A stretch of 12,694 nt of DNA, taken from an uncultured Clostridium sp. Its GTDB lineage: Bacteria; Bacillota; Clostridia; Christensenellales; Borkfalkiaceae. How positions within the stretch are numbered: the stretch's first letter is position 1; every line of letters starts with the position of its first letter. Made by a program: the position numbers and the translations under genes. Of this stretch, positions 1-6,224 are shown piece by piece. The stretch covers positions 1-12,694 of the forward strand of contig USMU01000055.1 of the NCBI GenBank assembly GCA_900555925.1, read 5' to 3'. The notes under the pieces were generated by a model that was not told where the DNA came from, ran no database searches, and was given only the letters and a program-made list of their open reading frames with translations.

Positions 1-1607
1 AATATTATCTTATAGTAGATATGAATCTCCTGCGGTTTGCCTGTGACTGTTTCTTTTGCGCCGATAATTAGTCTATTAACAACGCCAAGCACATTTCACG
101 CATTAAAGCAGAGAAATCGAAGTATAGTTTCAGTCTGCGGATAAATTTGTCCACATTCGTTTTGACCTGTGATACCTGCTCAAGTCCCTGTATAAGAGAG
201 GTTGTCTTCTCTTGCAGTTCCGTCTGTTCGGCGGTGTACTTTTCGATCCGTTTCACACACACGCTTTCGGGGATTTTCCCCGCGACTTTTTCTTCAAACG
301 CCGCTTCCAGCAGTTTGTCGAGTTCAAGCAAGCGTTTTTCCGCTCTTTTCAGCGCCTTTTTGACATCGGACTGATTCGCGTCTGCCAGCGCTGCCTGCCT
401 CTGTAAATACCACTGTTTGAATTCCGCTTCGCGCCCGAGGATCATCTTCGCTTTTGCCGCGACGTCCTGTTTTACAAGCTGCTCCAAAACGGGTACGGTG
501 ATAAAGTGGCTGAAACAGGCGGACGAGCCCATACGCGATTTTGTTTCGCAGTTGAAGTTGAAATACGTATTTTCTCTGCCGAGCCATTTTATGTACGTCG
601 TATTCCAGCCGCTCCGCAGTCCGCACAGTACATCAGCCCCGATAACGGGTGCATATAACCTCTCACGGTGTGCTTTCCGTGACCTACGGCTTTTTCAACT
701 TCTTTTACCTTATCCCATAGTTCCTTGGAAACTATGGCTTCGTGCGCGTTTTCGATAACGATCCATTCTTCTTCCGGACGGCGTTGCCACTTGTGGTTCT
801 TATATGAAATTGTAGTTGTTTTGTGTTGGACTAACTTGCATATGTACGCTTGGTTTCTTAAAAGCGTTCTCAAAACGGTCGTATGCCACAGATGCGAAAA
901 ATTTCTCACCCCGTTTATTCCCGTGTCGCTATTCGGTAATCGTTGGGCGTCAGGACTTTTTCCTAGTTGAGAATGTCTGCTATCTTCCTCTGCGTCATGC
1001 CGGTCGCACGCATTTCAAAGATACGTCTGACAACGGATGCGGTTTCTTCGTCGATTTGCAGAGTACGTTTTTCGTCCGTTCCGAGTTTGTAACCGTATGG
1101 CGCATGGGACATCCCGTTTTTGCCTTCTTTGGCGTTCTTCATTCGCACGGCACGCAGCTTCTTGCTCGTGGTTGCCGCCCACCATTCGTTGAATACGTTG
1201 GTGATCGGCATCATATCCATCGCGGGAGTATCCTTGTTCTTCGTGTCGATATTGTCCGATAATGCCACAAACCGTATTCCGAATGACGGAAACACGTAAT
1301 CGAGATATTGTCCGACCATGATGTAGTTTCTTCCGAAACGGCTCATATCCTTGACGAGTATGGTGTTGATAACTCCTTGCTGTGCATCTTCGAGCAATTT
1401 CTTTACTCCCGGTCTTTCAAACGTGGTCCCGGAAATGCCGTCATCAACGTAAATCTCGTAAAGCGTCCAGCCTTGTTCGGCTATATATTCCGAAAGGATA
1501 GCCTTTTGGTTTTCGATTGACAGCGATTCGCCCGCCCGTTCATCGTCTCGGCTTAATCTCACGTACATTCCGACTATGTAGTCTTTTCTGTTTTGCTTTG
1601 ATTGCAT
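1..1607 (-). pseudogene. Large serine recombinase (TnpX/integrase type), degraded and cut by the window edge
   Basis: The enzyme would excise and integrate the element through a serine-DNA intermediate. Pieces lie in successive frames. 1607-966 encodes the resolvase domain with the catalytic-Ser context YVRLSRDD and the conserved KDMSRFGRN segment. 909 to about 610 encodes the recombinase domain and the first half of a zinc ribbon (YCADCG). About 610-85 encodes the remainder, beginning WNTTY, then the ribbon Cys (FNFNCE) and a Lys/Glu-rich coiled coil. 85-1 encodes the C-terminal stretch ending in KPQEIHIYYK. Lesions are an in-frame TAG at 963-965 (just before EKVLTP, where family members usually read on), a frameshift near 920-935, a small out-of-frame deletion near 606-616 and a frameshift near 78-90. 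The start chosen is the ATG at 1605-1607, with AAGGAG (1615-1620) 7 bases upstream; the longer reading from 1646 has no such site. Family assignment is confident; loss of function is inferred from the lesions. Confidence 0.9.
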
Positions 1608-1629
1608 TCTTTTACTCCTTCGAATCAAA

Positions 1630-1689
1630 GCAGCTTGAATTTTCAATGCGTTATAATTATATCACAACGCGCCGAAAATTTCAAGCTGC
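1630..1689. repeat. Inverted repeat enclosing the recombinase promoter
   Basis: The arms are 1630-1644 and 1674-1689. Read on the minus strand the upstream arm is GCAGCTTGAAATTTTC, and the downstream arm is its complement apart from one extra A. Between them is a smaller symmetric segment, GCGTT to AACGC, around the palindrome TATAATTATA. The arms could be an operator, a recombinase binding site or an RNA hairpin; the sequence alone does not decide. Confidence 0.8.
1656..1684 (-). promoter_or_regulatory. Sigma-A-type promoter of the recombinase
   Basis: On the minus strand TTGAAA (1684-1679), a 17-base spacer and a perfect TATAAT (1661-1656) precede the recombinase ATG by about 50 bases. The spacing is ideal. 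The -35 box lies inside one arm of an inverted repeat, so a regulator binding the repeat could block the polymerase; that part is inference. Confidence 0.75.
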
Positions 1690-1700
1690 CCGATATATAT

Positions 1701-1877
1701 TTAGTTCGCGGAATCTTGCATTTCCGCAATCACTTGTCTGAATGCCAGATCGTCCAATACTTTTTGAAAATCTTTTCCTCCGACATAATGACTCGTTACT
1801 ATGTATTTCTTTCCCCTAATTTCATATTCGTTCGTAGAGGTAGGGGCAGAGCCGAACTCCGCACCCGATTGTTTCAT
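1701..1877 (-). CDS. Small mobile-element accessory protein (possibly TnpW-like), 58 aa
   Basis: From the ATG at 1875-1877 this reads 58 residues, with the core YEIRGKKYIVTSHYVGGKDF followed by a helix-like LDDLAFRQVIAEM. Short proteins with a Y-x-x-x-GKK-[YF]-IV-[TS] strand and a C-terminal helix commonly sit beside serine recombinases in Firmicutes elements, and some are annotated TnpW. I recognise the general type but not a function. The ATG has only a poor GGGGA site 5 bases upstream. Five codons further upstream an ATT (1890-1892) sits 6 bases after a good GGAGG, suggesting that the original ATG start has mutated. It lies between the MobB-like gene and the recombinase promoter, in the same direction. 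Codon structure is intact to TAA. Confidence 0.6.
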   Translation of the reverse strand: MKQSGAEFGSAPTSTNEYEIRGKKYIVTSHYVGGKDFQKVLDDLAFRQVIAEMQDSAN

Positions 1878-1889
1878 TGTTTTCCCCGT

Positions 1890-1903
1890 AATTTATTTCC
1901 TCC
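1890..1903 (-). promoter_or_regulatory. Strong ribosome site in front of an ATT codon
   Basis: GGAGG (1903-1899) is followed after 6 bases by ATT (1892-1890), which is in frame with the 58-residue small gene. An in-frame TAA lies immediately upstream of the ATT. This is the geometry of a normal start with ATG changed to ATT. Confidence 0.55.
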
Positions 1904-2091
1904 AAGTTTTAATTTCGTTATAAATATTCAGATCTCATAATTTTCTTCCTTTCGCCCTGTCGGGCTTTTAAGACCGTTATGTACGGAATTTCACTTTACG
2001 TCGCTGCCGCAGTCACTCTTTCAATCCCTGTTTTTAATTTCCCTAACGGGATAAATAGACACCTGCGCCGCAGTCGGTTATTGAGCTTTGC

Positions 2092-2631
2092 TTATCTTAA
2101 AATCAGAAATAATATTGCCAACGTCTGAGCCAGCAGAAGAACGGGCGTTGCCCAAAACAGAAACTTGTGGAAGACGCGTTCCGATTTCATATTCTCTCGC
2201 CCGCTTTCGATCTCCTTCGCCGTGGCTTTGAGTTGTTCCTTTATCTCCGACAGCGTTTCACCCACCTGTTCGAGCGCGTAACCTTTCGCTTCATTTACTG
2301 AACGAGTTATCTCGTTTTTTATCGTTTGGCTGACTTCCGCTTTGAACTCCCGTTCCTCCTGCGTTATCTCGCGGATCTCTCTGACTGTGTTCCGCACGTT
2401 CTCGTCCAGCCTTTTCACGTAAAAGCCGTTGTCGTTCTTTATCTCGTTCACGCTCTCCGTCAAGTCCGCGACGAGCGTATTCTGCCTCTCTATCAAGCTC
2501 TTGCAGTTCTCGTTCGAGATCGCCAACGCTTCTTTGAGAAGTCCGTTCTCCGTTTCCGCTCTTCGCTGTTCGTTGATCCGCTGTAATTCCGCCAACGGTT
2601 TCGATTGCTGGCCCGTCCTCATATTCTCCAA
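2092..2631 (-). CDS. MobB-like coiled-coil protein with C-terminal membrane anchor, 179 aa
   Basis: Residues about 10-150 are charged and heptad-like, rich in Glu, Lys, Arg and Asn with very few aromatics, and predict a long coiled coil. Residues about 157-178 (FLFWATPVLLLAQTLAILFL) form one membrane helix ending in Arg. No enzymatic motif is visible. Small coiled-coil proteins encoded at the end of, or inside, relaxase genes (MbeB/MobB types of mobilizable plasmids) help the relaxosome and may tether it to the membrane, so that role is inferred here from layout. The first 341 bases overlap the relaxase tail in another frame. An in-frame TGA shortly upstream restricts the start to TTG at 2629-2631 or ATG at 2620-2622. 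A GGAGG lies 12 bases before the TTG, so neither start is ideal. The frame is intact, unlike that of the recombinase. Confidence 0.65.
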   Translation of the reverse strand: MENMRTGQQSKPLAELQRINEQRRAETENGLLKEALAISNENCKSLIERQNTLVADLTESVNEIKNDNGFYVKRLDENVRNTVREIREITQEEREFKAEVSQTIKNEITRSVNEAKGYALEQVGETLSEIKEQLKATAKEIESGRENMKSERVFHKFLFWATPVLLLAQTLAILFLILR

Positions 2632-2773
2632 GTGATTTCAATACCTCCATTTTTGTATAATTTTTTCCGAGCTTCTGCCCTCGGATAGCTTTGCTTTTCT
2701 TCGGGTGAAGATAGGAGTAGTCCTTGCCTGACCTCGTTATCTTTACCCCGTAACGCCCTCCTTTGCACTTTGC
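2291..2773 (-). pseudogene. Relaxase (MobA/MobL-like), C-terminal remnant without its catalytic domain
   Basis: An open frame of 160 codons without a proper start begins with GVKITRSGKDYSYLHPKKSK, then AIRGQKLGKNYTKMEV. This G-x-x-I/V-x-R-x-GK-x-Y-x-x-LHP, RG-x-x-LG-x-x-YT signature belongs to the region behind the nuclease domain of Firmicutes mobilization relaxases. The rest is a hydrophilic Arg/Glu-rich tail, as often seen in such proteins. The His-rich metal site and catalytic Tyr of the N-terminal half are absent; upstream of codon 1 is an in-frame TAA (2774-2776) inside a palindrome, so the gene was cut there by deletion or insertion. An ATG at 2648-2650 is internal and probably not the true start. 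Assignment rests on these motifs alone, without a database match. Confidence 0.65.
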
Positions 2774-2774
2774 T

Positions 2775-2799
2775 TATGTGCGGCTCAAGGCCTCACATA
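2775..2799. repeat. 25-base interrupted palindrome at the element/host junction
   Basis: Arms TATGTGCGGC and GCCTCACATA pair at 9 of 10 positions around a 5-base centre. It sits exactly where relaxase-like sequence stops. It could be an insertion-sequence end, a regulator site or a cruciform-forming deletion end point. Confidence 0.6.
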
Positions 2800-2816
2800 T
2801 AGTATAGCACATGAAT

Positions 2817-2875
2817 GCCTGAAGCTAAAGATTTTCACCACCGGCATAGCCGGTGGTTTTTATAAGCCTCTAGCT
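2817..2875. repeat. GCCTnnAGCT repeats flanking a hairpin
   Basis: GCCTGAAGCT (2817-2826) and GCCTCTAGCT (2866-2875) lie on the two sides of the hairpin at 2837-2857. AAGCTA and TAGCTT within them are also complementary and could extend the stem. Just beyond, TCAA occurs at 2882-2885. Subterminal hairpins with TCAA-type right ends are known from IS200/IS605 elements; the resemblance is suggestive only. Confidence 0.35.
2837..2861 (+). terminator. Perfect intrinsic terminator-like hairpin on the plus strand
   Basis: ACCACCGGC, loop ATA, GCCGGTGGT and then a run of T form a 9-bp GC-rich stem with a U tract in the plus direction. No plus-strand gene leads into it within the window. It may therefore belong to an insertion-sequence end or be left from a lost convergent gene. 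Confidence 0.65.
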
Positions 2876-2887
2876 TGTTCTTCAATT

Positions 2888-2919
2888 AAAAAAAATCGTT
2901 GAAAAATCCCAACGATTTT
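2888..2919 (-). terminator. Intrinsic terminator of the sugar operon
   Basis: On the minus strand AAAATCGTTG, an 8-base loop and CAACGATTTT form a 10-bp stem. The Ts at the foot of the 3' arm are the start of an 8-T run. It begins about 40 bases after the stop codon of the oxidoreductase gene and should end that transcript before the decayed element. Confidence 0.85.
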
Positions 2920-2959
2920 CTATTCCGCGCCCTCACTCGTCTCCAAGAAAAGGCTTTAT

Positions 2960-4498
2960 CTACCAATAAAGCTGTATTCCGTTAGAAATAAGAAACTCTT
3001 GAAAATTTTTCAACTTGTTTTTATCGTTTCGGATTTCACGCGGCGATACACCATAATCCAGTGAATAGGCAGCCAATAATCCCGCCGCTTCCCCTATATT
3101 CCATTCTGTGGGATGTAAGCGGAAACAACCGTTCGTCAAATGCGTGGTCCCTATATTTTTACAGGCGGGAAGAAGATTTTTCATTCTGACAGGAATAAAC
3201 GCTCCGAGGGGAATGGTAAACGGCTTGCTCGGCTTATAAAAGAAAGAATGCGTGACAGTCGTGATATGCAAATCAATGGGATAGCTCCCTACACCTACAC
3301 TGTCGAAAAAGGCAGGATTTCCCTCCGGAGATATCTCGTTTTCTCGAACGGTAAAATCCGCTTTAATGCGCCTGCTTTCCCGGACATAATAGCTTTTTGT
3401 CAAACCGTTTTCCGTACCGACGATTTCTCCGTCCGGACAGAAAAACGGATATCCTTTGCCCCCTTCCCGCGGAGCTTCGGTCTGTAACCAATAAAAAAAC
3501 GAAAGCGTAAGCTGTCGAGCGGCTTCCCTGTTTTCTGCGTCATTTTCACTGTCGAAAGTATTTCCCATAAAATAGTCGTTTTGCGGCCAATTCAAAAGCG
3601 TTACATCATATGGCTCGTACTCGTCCTTAAAATGTGCGGCGCAAACGATGCGCCGATAAGTAAATAATCCAAATAATCGCTTCCCTGCCTCGTCCATTTC
3701 CCCGTCATACATACCAAAGCGCTTTGCCTTTCCCGTAGCCGAATCGGGACCATACATACTCAAAACGGGATATTTGTCGTATGGCTGAATAAGCCTTCTG
3801 AAATACTCATACTCCCGTGGCCTTTCGATGACGAAATCCCCCTTTCGCCTGTCCGCAAACGCCAAAGTCCAGGTTACAGGCTGTCTGTCCGAAGAATTTG
3901 CCAAACGAGCGGCAGACGGCTCTCCTGTCTCCTCGCGGCTTTCCGCTCCGGAGGTATATTCACAGCCGCTTTCATAAATTAATTCGCCTTCGTCTGAACC
4001 GTCCAAATAATATTTTCCCGTCACGCGATATTCTTCTTCGGGACAGACGATATAAAGAGCTCGGATTTCGTCCCCGCAGACCTCCGCTCGTTTCAAAAGG
4101 CTGGAATAAAAAACCTTCAACGTACCCGAAGCGAGAAAAGGCTCTAACATTTCCATGAGCAATTTTAAGGCCAATTTAGGCGGATGAGCCAACCTGCTCA
4201 CCGTAGAGCCACCCGGACAAAAATAATCCTTGTTTTTTAATGAGTCGATAATATATGGATGCGAGCGATAATGTTCACGCACTTTCTTTCTGTACGCCCG
4301 ATAGGAGGCCGTGCATCCCGTCTCCTCAATGAACTTATGTTCGTCGGGAGGCACAGCCTGAACGGTCAGTTGTCCTCCGATCCAATCGGATTCGGCGAAT
4401 AAAAAGGTACGCCTTCCCGTTTTCGCGGCAGAATAAGCCGCGAGAGTCCCGCCCAAACTCCCGCCGTAGATGATGACATCCGCAGATAATTCTTTCAT
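2960..4498 (-). CDS. FAD-dependent oxidoreductase (PF12831-type), 512 aa
   Basis: Residues 7-36 form the Rossmann FAD site: DVIIYGGSLGG, helix, then the ribose-binding Glu36 (FLFAES). The GG-[ST]-x-x-G form is usual in the PF12831 FAD_oxidored family, whose members often sit in glycan-use loci. Residues about 435-485 carry the second FAD region, with NLLPACKNIGTTHLTNGCFR and HPTEWNIGEAAG. There is no signal peptide, so it is cytoplasmic. The redox substrate is unknown; from its place behind a sugar transporter and kinase I infer oxidation, reduction or redox-assisted cleavage of the imported sugar. It starts at ATG 4496-4498 with AGGAG 7 bases upstream, overlapping the kinase stop as ATGA, so translation is probably coupled. 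It is the last gene before the terminator. Family confidence is high; the reaction is not determined. Confidence 0.88.
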   Translation of the reverse strand: MKELSADVIIYGGSLGGTLAAYSAAKTGRRTFLFAESDWIGGQLTVQAVPPDEHKFIEETGCTASYRAYRKKVREHYRSHPYIIDSLKNKDYFCPGGSTVSRLAHPPKLALKLLMEMLEPFLASGTLKVFYSSLLKRAEVCGDEIRALYIVCPEEEYRVTGKYYLDGSDEGELIYESGCEYTSGAESREETGEPSAARLANSSDRQPVTWTLAFADRRKGDFVIERPREYEYFRRLIQPYDKYPVLSMYGPDSATGKAKRFGMYDGEMDEAGKRLFGLFTYRRIVCAAHFKDEYEPYDVTLLNWPQNDYFMGNTFDSENDAENREAARQLTLSFFYWLQTEAPREGGKGYPFFCPDGEIVGTENGLTKSYYVRESRRIKADFTVRENEISPEGNPAFFDSVGVGSYPIDLHITTVTHSFFYKPSKPFTIPLGAFIPVRMKNLLPACKNIGTTHLTNGCFRLHPTEWNIGEAAGLLAAYSLDYGVSPREIRNDKNKLKNFQEFLISNGIQLYW

Positions 4499-5340
4499 AA
4501 ATTTGCTCCTAAATAATATGCGCCCAACATTCCCGCAGCATTTCCGGCTTTTGCCCGACGCACGTCAAATCCGCAAGCGCAAAATTTCTCAAAAAAATTC
4601 CCCATTCCGTCCGTAACTCCGCCGCCCAAAATACAGATATCGAACGGGCTGATTTTTTGAATTTTTTCCAAAAGTATTTTCAGCCGTTCCGTGAGTTCCC
4701 CGCATAGAGCCAAAGCCCTCGGATTTCCCTTTTCCGCGGTCAAAAACAAACCGTCCTTTGAAATTCCCAGCTCCCCAGCCTGTCGATTAATGGCGCGGCC
4801 GGAGAGATATTGTTCCGCACATCCTCTTTTGCCGCAGTTGCAGGGCAGACCGTTCTCCTCGATGACGATATGCCCAAATAGAGCATAATTATTTTTTTCA
4901 TCGGCTTTCAGCCGTCCGTTTACGGCATAAGCCCCGCCTATGCCCGAACCGAGCGTCAGCATAACGACCTTTTTTGTCCTATACTCCTCCGTGAGCAGAA
5001 GTTCCCCGAGCAGGGCGGCATGACCGTCATTAATTGCTACACAGGGCAAGCCGTAATGCTGTTTTACCCAAGTATATAAATTAAAGCCCGTATATTCGGG
5101 TAAATTGTCGGTGGCATAGACCACTATGCCGGAATGGGTATCTATCCGGCCGGCAGAGGAGATACATAAAGTAGAAACACAGGATAAATCGAATTTTTTT
5201 ATAGCGCGAGCCAGAGACTCGACGATACCTTCCAGCCCGTGCGAGGTATCCGTAGGAGTGACGGCCGTCCGCAGAAGACGGCCGTCCTCAATAATTCCAC
5301 TCTTGATATTCGTTGCCCCAATATCGACGCAAAGTTTCAT
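4495..5340 (-). CDS. ROK-family sugar kinase with altered ExGH motif, 281 aa
   Basis: The ROK fold is clear: the phosphate loop DIGATNIKSG (6-15), the catalytic Asp in NDGHAALLGE (Asp105), LTLGSGIGGAY (128-138), the zinc site CNCGKRGC (Cys167, 169, 174 with His157) and CAE (Glu176). ROK kinases phosphorylate free hexoses or amino sugars such as glucose, allose, ManNAc and GlcNAc. The usual E-x-G-H motif reads ALFGH here, with Leu154 in place of the Glu that contacts the sugar hydroxyls, so substrate choice may differ or activity may be weak. Length is a little short for the family (about 290-320). There is no DNA-binding domain, so it is not a ROK repressor. AAGGAG lies 9 bases before the ATG and overlaps the stop of the upstream permease gene. 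It is the only kinase seen in the operon and presumably acts on the imported sugar. Confidence 0.9.
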   Translation of the reverse strand: MKLCVDIGATNIKSGIIEDGRLLRTAVTPTDTSHGLEGIVESLARAIKKFDLSCVSTLCISSAGRIDTHSGIVVYATDNLPEYTGFNLYTWVKQHYGLPCVAINDGHAALLGELLLTEEYRTKKVVMLTLGSGIGGAYAVNGRLKADEKNNYALFGHIVIEENGLPCNCGKRGCAEQYLSGRAINRQAGELGISKDGLFLTAEKGNPRALALCGELTERLKILLEKIQKISPFDICILGGGVTDGMGNFFEKFCACGFDVRRAKAGNAAGMLGAYYLGANL

Positions 5341-5353
5341 AGAAAAGCTCTCC

Positions 5354-6223
5354 TTATCCTTTCACGCTGCCCACCGTGAGCCCGCGGACGAAAAATTTCT
5401 GAACGAAGGGATACGCGCAGACGATAGGCAGAATACTGACGATAATCATAGCGGCTTCGATATATGTCTTTTGATGGTAGAGCTGCTGGTCACCGAGAAT
5501 ATCCGGCACGGAGTTGATTTTATTGAGAATGAACATAGAAAGCGGATAATAATTTTCCGCGTTTATGAGGTATAAAAGCGCATTGAAGTAATTGTTCCAG
5601 TAAGTCACCGCCGTAAATAGAGCCACACTGGAAATCGCGGGCAGCAATACGGGCATGAGTATTCCCGCCAAAATACGCGCATTTCCCGCACCGTCGATAC
5701 GAGCGGACTCCTCTAACTCCGCGGGGACTCCTTCCAAGGCATTTTTCAATAGAATGAGGTTGTAAACTTGAACGAGGGAGGGCAAAACGAGAGCGAACGG
5801 AGTATTGAGTAAGCCCAAAATTTTCATAACGAAGAAATTCGGCACGATACCGCCGGAAAAGAGCATGACAATCATAAAGAAAATCATAATTCCCTTGCGG
5901 AACGGAAGATCCTTTTTACTCAGCGGATAAGCCGCCATGAGCATAAACCCGACTGAGAACAGAGTTCCCGATAAGGTCACGCCTACGGAGACGCCGAACG
6001 CGCGGAAGTAGGCGACGTCGCCAAAGACCTGCTGAAAGTTGAACCAAGTGAAATCGCGCGGAAGAATGATGACCGTTTTACCATAAGTAGAGAAAGCTTT
6101 GGCGACGACGTTAAAAAACGGTACGAGACAGCCGAGCGCGATAATCGTCAATAAGATATAGTTGACGGCGTAAAAGATAGGCGCTTCTTTAATTTTTTTC
6201 TTTTTTTCGGTCTGATCTTTCAT
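5354..6223 (-). CDS. Carbohydrate ABC transporter permease, LplC/YtcP type, 289 aa
   Basis: This inner-membrane subunit has six predicted membrane segments, the first at about residues 17-40. The cytoplasmic EAA loop that contacts the ATPase is at 171-180 (EESARIDGAG) followed by ILAGILMPVLLP. The ending FVRGLTVGSVKG is the usual C-terminus of LplC/YtcP-type permeases, which pair with an LplB-type partner and import oligosaccharides or sugar derivatives. The ATG (6221-6223) lies one base after the stop of the partner permease, and its ribosome site AGGAGGGG (6241-6234) lies inside the partner gene, indicating coupled translation. The shared MsmX-like ATPase expected for such importers is not in this window. 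Confidence 0.93.
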   Translation of the reverse strand: MKDQTEKKKKIKEAPIFYAVNYILLTIIALGCLVPFFNVVAKAFSTYGKTVIILPRDFTWFNFQQVFGDVAYFRAFGVSVGVTLSGTLFSVGFMLMAAYPLSKKDLPFRKGIMIFFMIVMLFSGGIVPNFFVMKILGLLNTPFALVLPSLVQVYNLILLKNALEGVPAELEESARIDGAGNARILAGILMPVLLPAISSVALFTAVTYWNNYFNALLYLINAENYYPLSMFILNKINSVPDILGDQQLYHQKTYIEAAMIIVSILPIVCAYPFVQKFFVRGLTVGSVKG

Positions 6224-6224
6224 A

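Larger units (their letters stand above)
1..2773 (-). mobile_element. Decayed mobilizable/conjugative element remnant (partial, left side outside window)
   Basis: Four element-type genes lie in one direction: the relaxase 3' end, a MobB-like coiled-coil gene, a small accessory gene and a large serine recombinase. This set is typical of Firmicutes integrative elements moved by serine recombinases. The relaxase lacks its catalytic N-terminal part, the recombinase carries four lesions and the small gene seems to have lost its ATG, so the element should be immobile by its own enzymes. The right limit is set where relaxase-like sequence stops at an in-frame TAA (2774-2776). The left end is outside the window, and no att core or target duplication can be recognised. 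Confidence 0.75.

Noticed and set aside
963..965. In-frame TAG as a sign of stop-codon reassignment or readthrough
   Set aside because: The frame also shifts at three other places in the same gene, and the other genes use TAA, TAG and TGA as ordinary stops, so simple decay explains it.
1918..1938. Six-codon ORF with a ribosome-like AAGGAAG ahead of it, possible leader peptide
   Set aside because: Too short to support, with no attenuator structure around it; likely chance.
1941..2091. Two GACTGCGGC direct repeats 61 bases apart and a 4-bp GCCC/GGGC hairpin
   Set aside because: Only two copies and a weak stem; not enough for iterons, an oriT or a terminator. The 214-base gap between the small gene and the MobB-like gene otherwise shows nothing I can support.
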